Shown piece by piece: positions 12,288 to 23,953 of a DNA stretch of 64,000 nt. This DNA comes from Cucumis sativus (Eukaryota > Streptophyta > Magnoliopsida > Cucurbitales > Cucurbitaceae). The DNA lies in contig NC_026661.2 of assembly GCF_000004075.3 (NCBI RefSeq), positions 19,930,307 through 19,994,306 on the forward strand. Direction: 5' to 3'. A model generated the notes under the pieces. The model worked only from the letters and a program-made list of their open reading frames with translations, did not search any database and was not told the origin of the DNA. Each line of letters opens with the position of its first letter. The first letter of the stretch is position 1. A program made the position numbers and the translations under genes.

Positions 12288-13289
12288 TTATGCAGAAACA
12301 AAACTCGAAGGAGAAACTCCAATATCCTGAACTACAGTCCCAGCATCCTCAGTTATAGGTCCATCCATTCCCAAAAACCCATTTTCATCACCATTGCTAT
12401 TGACAATTACAATCCCATCATCAGTAGCCACACTAGAAACAGTTTCAACACTGTCGGTCTGTTCCCCACTCTCCATCATAGCAACCCCAAACTGAGTGGG
12501 TGATTGAAACGAATCCACATGAATTCCCTCACTAGAAATAGAACTATGCCTTCTAGCCATGAGTTCCAAAGTAGTCCTCAACCCATAACTATCTTCTTGA
12601 TGCATCAGATCTCTAGCCCTCAACAAGGCACTAGTCCTACATCTCACACGATCCGAGGGGTCATCAGAAGGAAGCTTAAAACGGCAAAGCGGACAAGAAT
12701 CATGATTAGAAAGCCAAGGAAGAATGCAATCTGGATGATAAAGATGAGAACAAGGGAGCTGTTTGGCTTCAACCTCAAGAAGGAACTGATCCTTACAGAT
12801 AGCACAAATTAAAACTGGGTCTTCATCGAGCAAGGCGGAGGTGACTTTAATAGTGGGAATCGCCATGACAGAGGCCTTGATCGGAGTAAATGGGTTGAAA
12901 GGGACAGATGGGACGAAATCAGACTCGGATGAATCTGCAAGGTGCTGGAAAAGACGGAGGAACTGAGGGCTATTAAGGAGGTAATTGTCATCGGAAGTGA
13001 TCGGAAGTGGGTCGACAAAGACGAAGGATGATGGATCGGAATCTGTGGGGGGAGAAGAGGAATTGGGGTTGTCGGAAATGGAAGAAGAGGAAGTGGGTAT
13101 GGTGAAATCCATGTGTTCGATGAAGTCAGTGAGGCAGTGGGGGCAAACAAGAGAGGAAGAGGAAGAAGAAGAAGAAGAAGACGATGATGAAGAAGAAGGG
13201 GAAACCAAAGTGACGCTCATATCGCACTCGTGGCACCAGTAGGTGTGGCGTTCGGCGGCGGCGGTGGCGGTAATAGTGGCGGAGGACAT
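12288..13289 (-). CDS. RING-H2 E3 ubiquitin ligase with N-terminal zinc ribbon
   Basis: Single exon, 333 aa, ATG at 13289. It probably transfers ubiquitin from an E2 enzyme to unknown substrates. The N-terminus has a zinc-ribbon pair, YWCHECD (C19, C22) and LVCPHC, as in the plant RDUF/CIP8/BCA2-like group; between the pairs lies a run of about 15 serines. A RING-H2 finger follows with C162, C165, C180, H182, H185, C188, C199 and C202 (CAICKDQ, PCSHLYHPDC, CPLC), so all eight ligands are present. The C-terminal 130 residues are acidic and Ser-rich and look disordered, apart from a short block LRTTLELMARRH seen in related plant proteins. There are no membrane segments. The exact subfamily and substrate cannot be read from the sequence. 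Confidence 0.93.
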   Translation of the reverse strand: MSSATITATAAAERHTYWCHECDMSVTLVSPSSSSSSSSSSSSSSSLVCPHCLTDFIEHMDFTIPTSSSSISDNPNSSSPPTDSDPSSFVFVDPLPITSDDNYLLNSPQFLRLFQHLADSSESDFVPSVPFNPFTPIKASVMAIPTIKVTSALLDEDPVLICAICKDQFLLEVEAKQLPCSHLYHPDCILPWLSNHDSCPLCRFKLPSDDPSDRVRCRTSALLRARDLMHQEDSYGLRTTLELMARRHSSISSEGIHVDSFQSPTQFGVAMMESGEQTDSVETVSSVATDDGIVIVNSNGDENGFLGMDGPITEDAGTVVQDIGVSPSSFVSA

Positions 13290-14195
13290 GGTTTTTTACC
13301 ACACCTGAGGTGACGGTAGCGATGAAATTAGGCGTTTCAATCGATCTGGTCCCTCAAAATTGGGTAAAGATGAGAGATTTTGAGAGATTGGATGTAGTTT
13401 TGAAAATGGGTTTTAGCGCAGTTGTTAGTGGCAGAGTTGCCCGCGTGGGTCCGTCCCCCATTCCCTTACCTTTATTTGGTGGGTTGTAGCTTTCCATAGA
13501 TTTCTCAATTTACATTTTATATCAAATTTACATTCTTTCATTTCACTGATTCACTCTCTTTGCCTATTTCCCTTGCATTTCATCTCAACTCACTTTAGTT
13601 TTAGTTACGCCCTATATCTAGAATCTTAATATATAAACCCTTTCATAAAAAATATACATATATCATCTAATGTTATAGCATAGTGTCACGCTCTTGTGTG
13701 TTAATTTTGTGTGACTAATATGCACTAAAACCTACCTTATCAGGGAGGTACAAATTTAAAAGGGTTAATTTACATTAATCGTTAATAGATTTAATGAAGT
13801 ACAAAGGGGTCTAATGTGGGTAAAAAGAAAGTTAACAACTCTTGTGAATTAAAAATAATAATTACAATGGGAAGTGTAACTTCTTTTTTAAAATCACTCC
13901 AACACAAATTACTTTATATAAGGCCTCGATCCACGCTTTGGATTCCATCTAAAATTAAAATAACAATTAAAAAGGACTAATAGTAATCTTTACATTAAAA
14001 ATTAATATAAACAGATATCTTATGACACATCCAAACTCTTCGTCAACATAAAAACAAATCCAAAGAGTGCATATCAAAGACACTTACAATAATACTTTCA
14101 ATTGATCAGTACTATAAAGTAGTAGAAAATTTTAGCTAGGAGTAAAAATTCCTATTATTCCATCGTTGAACGTATGGGTTGTCTCGTTCGGATCA
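13290..14195. other. Spacer between two minus-strand genes
   Basis: The promoter and leader of the RING gene lie at about 13290-13600, and the 3' flank of the small membrane protein gene is at about 14100-14195. The middle (13600-14100) is AT-rich without recognisable features. Confidence 0.5.
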
Positions 14196-14555
14196 TCACC
14201 GGCTCAAGAGAGGAAACCACCGTTCTTGGAAGTAAGATTGATAAGAGACCATGAAAAGAAGAAGAACCAACAGAAACCCCACGCCCCAAGGTGTTCCTCC
14301 AGCGCGATGGAGCGAGTCTTTTTCCGGTAGGGGGATGAGGGATGGCAAGTGACCGCTTTTGGTGTTGGAGAGCCAGTGGACGAGGAGGAGTAGGAGAAGA
14401 GGTGAGACGATGAGGAGGAGCTTGAGTTGGTCGAAAACGTCTTCCACCGCAGACTCGTAATTGGAGTACCAAGAGAAGGACAAGAACATGAGGAGGATGA
14501 GGAAGAAGAAGCAAAGATGAAGAGGAAAAGTGGGCTGAGAGTGGGTATTTGCCAT
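14196..14555 (-). CDS. Small plant transmembrane protein, unknown function
   Basis: Single exon, 119 aa, ATG at 14555 and stop TGA at 14196-14198. Three hydrophobic stretches are visible: about residues 11-29 (FPLHLCFFFLILLMFLSFSWY region), 46-63 (LLLIVSPLLLLLLVHW) and 92-106 (GVGFLLVLLLFMVSY). Between TM2 and TM3 is the block LHRAGGTPWGVG, and the end is QERWFPLLSR; I recognise both from a family of short uncharacterised plant membrane proteins. Other frames over the same DNA (one of 159 aa on the minus strand, one of 114 aa on the plus) lack such conserved blocks and are shadows. The biochemical role is unknown. Confidence 0.8.
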   Translation of the reverse strand: MANTHSQPTFPLHLCFFFLILLMFLSFSWYSNYESAVEDVFDQLKLLLIVSPLLLLLLVHWLSNTKSGHLPSLIPLPEKDSLHRAGGTPWGVGFLLVLLLFMVSYQSYFQERWFPLLSR

Positions 14556-14697
14556 TGGAACGAGGACGACGGCGGTTTAGAGAGGTTGCTAATGAGAGGC
14601 GATTTAGGAAGAAAAATGGTGTGTGTGTATGCGTTTGGTTTAGGACTTTGTTTTGTTTTTTTGGTGCATTGGGAAAATTTCATGTGGCTATTAAAGG

Positions 14698-14710
14698 CTT
14701 TATATATAAG
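14698..14710 (-). promoter_or_regulatory. TATA box of the small membrane protein gene
   Basis: The sequence reads TTATATATAAAG on the minus strand about 145 bases before the ATG at 14555. This places a start site near 14670 and gives a leader of about 115 bases. Confidence 0.5.
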
Positions 14711-17700
14711 TCGGAAATGGGAATTTGGGATTATTATTCATCACTTTATCTTTCTCATATTTCTTTATTAAACAAATAACATCTATCCCTTACTCTAATT
14801 AGGTTTATTTGACCCTTTTTTTCACTGAGTTTTTAGACTAAAACTTATTCTATTACATGCAACTCGGTTCATATCACCGTGATATCTTCTAATATTTATG
14901 AAGATAAATTTACAGTGTAGATAAAAATAGAGTGTGGTATGATATACTTTTGTAGAATTGTAAATTATTTTAAATGTAGAATATACTTTTAGTGAGTACG
15001 TACAACATATTCAATTAAGTGGTGTCTAATTAAAAATACTAGGAAAATTGTAAAAAATAGTAATTTTGATAAAATATTTATAGCATATAACAAAAAATTT
15101 AGACTTTGTTAATAATAGATATTGATAGTCACTGATATCATTATGTCAGTGCTAGTGATAAAATTATGTTAGTGATAGTACTATCATTCATAAAATTCAA
15201 AATTTTGTTATAGTTCGTAAATATTTTAATTTTTTTATTTTAAAAATACCTCAAAATACTATTATCGTATTCATAAATCACTTTGAAATGTGTTTTCGAT
15301 ATTACATATATTCAATTCAATTTGAATTTTTAAATAAATTTTCATACATATTGAAAATTTGATTTTGAATGATTAAACATTTTCACGGTGCATAATTTTT
15401 AAAAGTGGTATTTGTAAAAAGAGCAAAAAAAATTATTATAATATGATACATGTCACCACATTTTATAAATTGGAAAAGTAACAAATTTAAAAGTCAATAA
15501 CACTTTGATAAACCTTTAATAGTCGTCTGGTATAATTAATTACTTATCATATTCGTAATATGTAAAAATAAATGTTATATTGTTATTATTGTCACCTGAT
15601 GCAGTTTTTCTTTTAAAGATGATTTTAACTGTTTTAAAATTACTTACAAACAGATGGCGTCGTATCATAAATAGATGCACAACAATCATAGTAAAGAAAT
15701 CTACTTCTACCTAATCATTCAATAAAATTAATAATAATAAAAACAAAGATTAATATAATTAAAATGTACATCTTCATCGAAAGGTTTGATGTCTATGTTT
15801 ATTATTGGGTAGGTTAGTAATTAGTATTATTGTTCCTTTTACCTTAAAGAAAGAAAAAAATTTAAATTTCTTAAAGAATTATTCAAGTTTGGTGGTTACA
15901 ATTATTGAATATATACTCCAACGGAAGAAAAAAATGAATGCAATTGAATAATTGCTCATCACCATTTATTTTTACTACATTTTTATTATTCAAACAGTAA
16001 CTCCTTTCAATTTGTAATACTTCCTATTGATTTTAAAATTAAATTAAATGGTTCATGTACATAACATCAAATTTTGAATTATCCTATATGAACAAAAATC
16101 CAAGAGGAACAACATTTTGCCACGAAGAATTAGGTTGTAGACAAAAAGAAATATCGTTTTTCTATTAATATTTTTTCACATATCATTATATGAATAAGAA
16201 CAAATTCTTGAACTCAACCAATCGCCAAGAAAAACAATAAATTTTATTTAAAATTCATCCACCCATATATTATCTAAGATATCAACCAAAATTTCACATC
16301 TTTTAAAAGTATAAAAACCAAAGCAAAAGAGTTAAATGTAAGTTCAATCACATCAATATAAAAAGTTCTCTCCACCATAATAACAAAACAAAATGGGAAA
16401 GCCAAATAAATATTTTTTAATTTAAAGCATAAGAAAAGAAAAATATAAATTAAAAATATAATAAAAATAAAAAGTGTATGGTGGAGATTGGAGTCAGAAA
16501 CTAAAAGCCAACCAGAACCCGCCACGTACGACCGACCTTACATCTACCTAGGAAAAGTAAATATTAATTAAAAAGAAAAAGTCAGGAGAAAAGAAAAGAC
16601 ATAGGAGAGGTGGAAAAATCGATGGCCACGTCATTTTATCACTTTACTTTTCTTTAAATTATGTGATTGGGCCTCATCCATTAGCGCACTGCCATGTGTC
16701 CTTTTTATATTAATAATAAATGACGTTATAAAAGTATGTTATTATAAGTAGTTAATGTGTAGAACTCATCTTTTAAAGTTACCTGTCTGTCAGATATTGG
16801 AGATGAATGTAATTGCTCATCCACTTACCTTTGGAGTGCAGCTGTATTATTGTTATTACTATCAATCTCTCATTTTTCATGTGTCTATTCTCCTCATTGT
16901 CCTCTACTACCATAATTATTTATTCATCCTTCATAAATTTAATTCATTATCCAATTTTTTAGTTTATAGGAAAATTTTAGTTTTTTTTTTTTTTTTTACA
17001 GTTATTTAGTTTTTGATATTAATGTTTATTGATTAATTTATAATAATTATAAAGTATAATTTATAAATTATTTTTGATGAATATGTTTTTTTGATTCATG
17101 AATTTTAAAAATAGACGTTTTTTTGTTATCTCTCTTCTCTCACGTTCCTTTCTATTCTCTTCCATTCCATTATGTCTATTAGATTAGACATCATAGCTTT
17201 ATTCCCATATACTTTTCATTTTTTTTTAAATGTAATGAAGATGACAATAATAGAACAATGGCTTCCCAGATGGAATCATCAATCATGCATGTGCTGTGTT
17301 GTATATACGTAGCTCAACACACACATGACTCACTCAGAAAGTTGCTTAATTAATTCATTACTTTTATCACTTTAAAGTAAACAAATTTGAAAACCTTAAT
17401 GCATAAGCATATGAGAATTCTGCAACAAGAAAGGGACAAAAAAGTATTGGAAATAATTAGCTAAAAGATCAGAAAGATTAATGTATTAAAAAGAAAAACT
17501 AAAAGATCTCATACAGTAGTAAGTAATAAAGTGAATATATCATATTATAAACATACAGTGGTAACAGAAAAGAAAAATGATTGGTGCATGGAATCTAAAC
17601 CTTATGTATATATTATAAGAAAAACAATAATACATATCTCTAAAGTTTAGAACTACATGTACTCGTGAAAATTCTAAACCAAATTTTGATGTCAATTTAA

Positions 17701-19684
17701 ATTCTCAACTTTATAAGTCGTTGAAAAATATTATTTGAGACTCGTATTTGATTAATAATAGATTGAAATGTCACATTTGAAATTGTCTTGAAATATTTTC
17801 CCTCCATAAATTCTTCATATGTCGGATTTTTAAGAATATAGATGAATAAATTAAAGTTTAAACTGATTCGTGCTTGTAAAAATTTGGAAAGTTCAACAGA
17901 TAGAATTATAAATTTTACACATATTGTTTGTTTAAATTGGACATTGAAATCTGATCACTCCTAAACCATAAATCAGGGTTTAGGGTTGTTGAACTAAAAG
18001 ACATTAAAATCGAATCTTCAGGCTTCAAAGAAGCGGGGTTCAGGATGGCCCAACAGGCCACGGGACTGGAGACTATGAAGTTGGGCTTCTTCACGATATA
18101 TCTTATATTGGGCTGTCTAGATGTCAATATGGGCTTTTCTTTGTTGTGAAATGGACCCAAGAGAGGAGGATGTCATTTATCAATGTTAGTGTGGAAAATG
18201 CCATTGTTTGTATATTAATGTAAATGTAGCTATGTGGTTCAAAAGTATACATAGGTCGCTAGAATGGTTAGAGCATATATTCTCGAACAAGAAATTAAAG
18301 TCGTTACTAATCTACCTCTATCGTCTACAATGGAGAAGCCATTATGAATAACACGAAATCTTATTTCATTATGCGATTTATAATTTTATAATTTGATAGT
18401 GATGCATTATTAGATGTTTAATTGAGAAGTGCGATTGAGATAACAACATGGCTGGACTCATTTTTTAAAAGGGCAAAATGTTTATATTTCAATTTAAACA
18501 CATCTTTTTAAAAATTTCCTATTTTTAACCACCACGAGCATCAGCATCAGCATTTATACTTCAAACATTGACAACTCAAATTGTACTGTTTATAATTTCA
18601 CATCTCACAATGTTGATTTGTTATTGAAGCTGAAGAATAAAAGTTGTATATGTCACTATTACGTAAATCACATCTAGAAATTGGAATTTATATCGTCATG
18701 GAAAAGCCATTAATTTGTCCCGAAATACACTAGTGGGTTTGGTGAAAGATTCCCACCACTATCCTTCCATTCCTCATTTCATGACACGTGTCCATTTAAT
18801 TAAAAACGTCGTTTTCTTATTACATAATAATAATAATTCCATCACTTTCTTTTTCTTTTTCCTTTTTCAAATCACTCATTTTTAGTACATCCTAAAAACA
18901 ATATTTGAATTTCAAAAAGTCAGAACCTCTATTCTTATTATATAACAAATATAAATATTATTCCATCCTTTTTTTCACCTATAAATGTTGGGTATATAGT
19001 AGATAAGATTTTCAATATTCTGACGTCAATTTTTATTCCCCAATTCACTCATTAAATTGACCCATTCACTTATTGCCCCCCACACACATACATAGGTGTG
19101 ACGATAAATCAATATAATAATTTTAGTTGTCAAGACAACATATGAAGTGTTTTTATATTATTGAATATTTTGACCAAAATGATAAATGTTTGTTGATGGT
19201 AATTTAACGTATATATTTGTGCGAAGGAAAAATTATTTCAATAATATCTATTAATTTGTAAATAAAGTAGTTGGAGTTAAGATATACAAAGATGTTTCTA
19301 GAGTAATCAAAGGGGAAAGGCAACAAAAGAAAATGTGTTTTTGGACGTGTTTATATATAATTTATATCAGTGGAGTGGTATGAAAGCACAAAAAAATTTG
19401 TCAATGCAAAATGATGACTTCTTTAGTGCAACCACCACCATAGGATTGTTTTTCTTTTTTAAAAATAACTATATGAACCTAAAACAGGATGTTGGTTTTA
19501 AATCAATTTTAAAATACACAAACTATATTAAATCTAAATTATTTATAAGCAAGTTTGCACTTAGAAAAGTCAATTGATACTCCATATTCGTTTACTCGAT
19601 GCACACTACTTTATGTATTATACGTTTTACAATTATCTCAAATACAAATTTTTTAGTTGTTATGGTTCATTTTTTTTTTATGAA
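14711..19684. other. 5-kb AT-rich spacer
   Basis: I see no gene. Features inside: a TATCA/TGATAG dispersed repeat at 15040-15200, CCACGT-type elements around 16520-16640, a cluster of TGGGC motifs at 18040-18140, and a G-box at 18783-18792. The open frames at 16274-16525 and 17915-18160 (minus) and 16755-17009 (plus) have no family resemblance. Confidence 0.55.
18783..18792. promoter_or_regulatory. Palindromic G-box/ABRE-like element
   Basis: The perfect palindrome GACACGTGTC contains the CACGTG core bound by bZIP and bHLH factors and the ACGTG core of ABA response elements. It lies about 1 kb upstream of the LTPG start codon, so it may belong to that promoter; this assignment is inference. 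Confidence 0.4.
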
Positions 19685-19693
19685 TATATAAAA
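19685..19693 (+). promoter_or_regulatory. Probable TATA box of the LTPG gene
   Basis: TATATAAAA lies 136 bases before the ATG at 19829. A start site about 30 bases downstream would give a leader of about 100 bases. Confidence 0.4.
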
Positions 19694-19828
19694 TTAAATA
19701 AAAATTTAGAAAAAGAAAAAGAAAAAGAATTCCTACTACAGCATTTACTTGCACACATAAAAGGAAGTGGAAACCTCTAAACTTTTCTCTTCATCTTGGC
19801 TTTCTTCTACTTTTCACCAATTACCAAA

Positions 19829-21355
19829 ATGGAGGGTTGTCGTCGTTTTAGTTTCAAATGGCTTTGGTTAATAATGCTGCTGCTAAGGTCACCGTCGTGG
19901 GTGAGGTTTGTAGGTGGAGATGATAAGAAAGACAGAGAGGAATGCACACCGCAATTGGCTGGGATGGCCACATGTCTGCCCTACGTGAGCGGTGATGCAA
20001 AGGCTCCGACGCCTGACTGTTGCAGTGGACTAAAGGAAGTGCTTCAGAACGACAAGAAGTGCTTATGTGTTATAGTTAGAGATCGGAATGACCCTGACTT
20101 GGGGCTTCAAATAAATGTCACGTTGGCCTTAAGCTTGCCTGATATTTGCCATGCCACTGCCAATGTCTCCAATTGTCCAGGTAAATTCACCCAATCAAAA
20201 TTACTGATCATTTTATTTTTTTTACATACATGTTTTAGTCCTTCTTCCCATTAGAGTATTCATTTTTTTGGGCTTAGATTTAATGTTGGCAGTGTTTGGG
20301 TTGTAACGAGTAAAGTTGTTTAGTTGTGGTTAATATGCTATTTCTTTAATTGTGACGTTGATAATTTATTTAAGTAAAACATAGGAGTAGAGTTAACATT
20401 TGAATCGAATATGTTTTAGAGTTCGGCGTGATTCTTCAGTTAAAGGTTCGGTCATAACGAAATATGATGCTTTGGTATGTAGATTGACAGAGACTTGAAA
20501 GATAAAAAACAAAAATTCTTCCTAAATTCTTAGAAATTTAGAAAAGTTGGAAAATTATTTGTTCCTTATTTGAAATTTGTTTTTCTTTCTTTTAGATGAA
20601 GAATTAGAACTTGAGATAACTAAGCTAACCTCCGTTAGTCTAACACCTACTACTAAGTGTGTGGTTCGATATCCATTTCAACTTGAAGTTTTTTTTTTAT
20701 TACAAAAAGCAAACAAAAGAAAATTAGTTCAATTCGATTTTTAATCATAACGGTATAAATATTCAGGTTCACTTTCCAAACCCAAAATTAGATTGAACTT
20801 AATTTTCTCATATTTTTAAATTAAACAGAACACCGTCACTATTAATATTAAATTTTTAGTTCAATTTTGTTAAGGATTTCGAACTAAATTATTAAATTAA
20901 TACAAATCAAAATTTGATAGATTCAATCATATTTAAAATCTATATCATAACATATATTTTTAAATATTTGTTTGTTTGTTTTTGATGCAGCTCTATTAAA
21001 CATGCCATCAAATTCAAGCGATGCGCAAGTCTTTTATCAATTGGGGAAAGGAAAAAGCTCCTCTGCTTTAGCACCTGCTCCCATGCTAAGCCCTTCTTCT
21101 TCTCCTACCATTAATTCCACAGGTAATGTGCCAGCCTCTTCACCTTTTTTCTTTTCTTTTCCTTTTAATAATAATTTTAAAATTATTATTCATAAAAGAA
21201 AATTTATATGGTTATTAATGGTTTTTTTGTTTGTGAAAATTGTAGTTGGAGGGGGAAGTAAAAGTGGGGCAGAGGGTGAAGGTTACAAGAGAGGAAAGAA
21301 AAGGGTAGCATTGGAGATTTTGGTTGTTGTTGCTCCTCTATTGCTTTTGCTTTAG
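19829..21355 (+). CDS. GPI-anchored non-specific lipid transfer protein (YLS3/LTPG type)
   Basis: Three exons: 19829-20180, 20991-21122, 21246-21355; 197 aa, with phase-1 introns that close. These proteins bind lipids at the outer face of the plasma membrane or in the wall and help deliver cuticular lipids. Residues about 11-30 form a signal peptide. The eight-cysteine motif is complete: C39, C49, C64-C65, C78-x-C80, C107, C116. Blocks such as [12 protein letters not shown] and [11 protein letters not shown] are typical of the YLS3 branch. N96 and N112 are possible N-glycosylation sites. A Ser/Pro/Ala-rich linker follows, then a hydrophobic tail ([15 protein letters not shown]) suited to GPI attachment. 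The frame opens further upstream without an ATG, so 19829 is the start. Reading through the donor at 20181 would give an unanchored form, but I take that frame as intron. Confidence 0.93.
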
Positions 21356-23953
21356 TTGGATTATATTATTCAATATCATGTGTACAAAAAGGCACACATT
21401 TTCAGCATATTCATGCTTTTATATTCCTATCACATATCTAAATTCATCTTCTAAAATCCACTTTGAGTATTGATGTATGTTATCTTAATTTAATAAAATA
21501 TGTGTTTTAACCCATCATCTAAATTATGTTTCTCAAATTGTTCTTATATTAACAACTTTACCACAACTTGAACGCATGAAATTCACATCTCCTGTGTTTA
21601 GATTAAATACTAACCATAACTTTCATACAAATATATTTTGAACGTTTTTCAAATATAGTATGTAGAAGTTGATAGGTAGTGAAATTTCAATAAATTTTAT
21701 AAATATTTTCAATAATTTTGTCATTATAAAAAATTACCATAGTTTGTTATCGTGTTTTTAAAACTTATAATAAAATTAGAGATATTTTTAAGAGATGTTT
21801 ACAAAAATAGCAAAAAAAAAAAAAAAAAGTAACAAATTTAAAAATGGATAGCTGTATGATATATTGTTATAATTGCAATATGTAAAAAAGAAGTGCTATT
21901 CACTATCTTTTTTCTAAATTCTTTATTACACAATGCAATTTTTCTATTTTCAAAATTAATGAAACATTGAAATTATTTAACCTAAAAAAACAAATTTTCA
22001 TATGAAAATGATATATATTAGGAATAGTTACAAATATAATAGTTATATTTAAAATAATTAATTATACAACAATCTTTTAAAAATTATAATATAATAAAAT
22101 TTACAAATGGTAGAAATCTATCGCGAATAAATTTTACTATATTTATAATTTTTTAAAAATACTACTATATACTTTACTACTATATACTTAGATTATTATT
22201 ATTACTAAAATCGTCAAGTCGATGTATTAAAATATGAGGAGAGGATGATCAAACAAAAGTCTCGTCAAATTTTTGTATTTTTGAAAAAAAACAAAAGAAG
22301 ACTTCTCAAATTGTTTAGTGAAAGGTTAGTTATATAGTTGAAAGAATAATTCGTGGGAATTAGAATAAAATAAGAGTTTAGGGTTCTAATTCCAAAGACG
22401 TAGCCATCTCGTGCCGAATACTGAATACAATCAAACAGATTAATCCCAAACTTTTCAGAATCTTTGAATACAATTACTCACCGCAAAATCGAGTGCCAAA
22501 ATGAAGATCATAATTATGAAGGTCCCACGATCCACACTCCAAATTTCGAAGCAATGCCCTAAATTCAACGGTTTCAAACCCATAATTGAAGCTTTTGTAA
22601 TGAATCAATTTAACACCACATCATCAGAGCACTTCCACACGTCTTGGCATTGGCGGCGGCGGCAACAACCTAATGACGGTATCATCCGTTTCTTTTTGTG
22701 GCTTTGATCAAGTCTTTCCATTAGATATTTTAGTATTTCAATGGCCACGTTCTCGATAGATTAGAATCAGAGTATGGCTTATCGTCATTCTGTGGCGGTG
22801 CACGCATAACAATGAATGTAACAGGTCATAAAATAGAGAAGGTGAAGAAAGAGAATCAAACTAGGCGATGTTTGATGAAAAATTCGAGGCTGATACTTGT
22901 TTACACTAGATTTTTTATATCCACTTATCTCTCTTTTCAAACTGAACCTTGACTTGGGATGAATGTGCTTTTCCTTCAACTATAATACACAAATGGAGGC
23001 TTCAGCTAGGAGCTAGGGCTGCATTTATACCTTGCTTCTTCTGTATGCTTCGTTTATGATTGAATTTTCGTCCATTTTGAAAAAGCTTATTCTGGCTTCT
23101 GTCTGTGCGTTTAATTTCCATTTCTGTAGTTAGAAATTTCTTTGTGGCGTTTGGTGGGAACGGGGTGGAAACTACTATAATGGTAAAGTTTTGGTATAGG
23201 CTTATTTTGATTGGGTTTCGCTCTCTTTTTCTGCTCGTTCAATTCACGAAATTGATTGGTATTGGTATTGTAAATACTGAAATTGTTTGTTTAAATGTCA
23301 CTTGATTGCTAGTAATTTAAATATGACTTCGTTTGCTGGTTCCGTCGTTAATTTAGGAACTCTCCTTTATTTCTTCGGTCTGTCTTTCCCTTTCGGATCG
23401 ATGGGATCGGGTTTGATTTTTAGGAGCTAAGATTGCTGTATTGTTTAATGGTTATATTTGTGGGACAGCAGAAAAATGATCTTCTGGGTTATCGTAAGGA
23501 AATTCGTTTTGTCGTAAATAAATCACAGTTGATCTTCCCCCCTTTTTTTTGGTGTTTAATCGAAACTCTTGTTGTGATTACATTCTGTTTATTATTTCAA
23601 GGTGTAATTTGTGACTGTTTATTTCTTTTGTATCAGGTGTCGTAGGCTGAAGGAAGGGGGACATATGAAAAAGAAAAGGAAGTAAAAGAAAAGAAGACAC
23701 TTAGGGGACGGCTCCTGTGGACAATACCAGGTTTGATGATGTTGAATTCCACTTAAATTTTGAGTTACCAGTAAAGCTCTTAACAAGTCAATTCGACGAT
23801 CAATTTAAAGATGTAGTACGAACAACTTTGGTTTCAAATTCTTAGAAATGCTCTTTCAGCTAGTTAATTGAGAATTGGGAGCTTAAGTCTAGTTTACCAA
23901 AGCTTTTGATTCTTTCTTTTCAGGAAACCAAGTTTGTTAGTGTCATTACCATA
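21356..23953. other. Spacer and 5' leader of the MFSD12-like gene
   Basis: 21356-22380 is AT-rich, with an AATAAA at about 21492 that may serve the LTPG gene and a dispersed repeat at 22030-22150. From about 22380 the composition becomes richer in GC, as in a promoter and leader. A likely non-coding exon is 23637-23730 (preceded by TATCAG, followed by GTTTGATG), joined to 23934 onward (preceded by TTTTCAG), which contains the MFSD12 start codon. A 68-aa frame at 22501-22707 is not recognised and may be leader sequence. Confidence 0.45.

Noticed and set aside
12504-13242. Plus-strand frames of 102 and 85 aa (Glu-rich)
   Set aside because: They are antisense to the RING gene; the Glu run is the complement of the poly-Ser tract.
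14204-14771. 159-aa minus-strand frame and 114-aa and 76-aa plus-strand frames
   Set aside because: They overlap the 119-aa membrane protein, which alone has recognisable conserved blocks and membrane segments.
16274-16525. 83-aa minus-strand hydrophobic frame
   Set aside because: Low-complexity AT-rich sequence gives Phe/Ile/Leu runs; no conserved block or ordinary signal-peptide structure.
18240-18320. tRNA-like phrases (GGTTAGAGCA, TTCGAAC variants)
   Set aside because: No cloverleaf with matching acceptor and anticodon arms could be formed here; no tRNA gene was found in the window.
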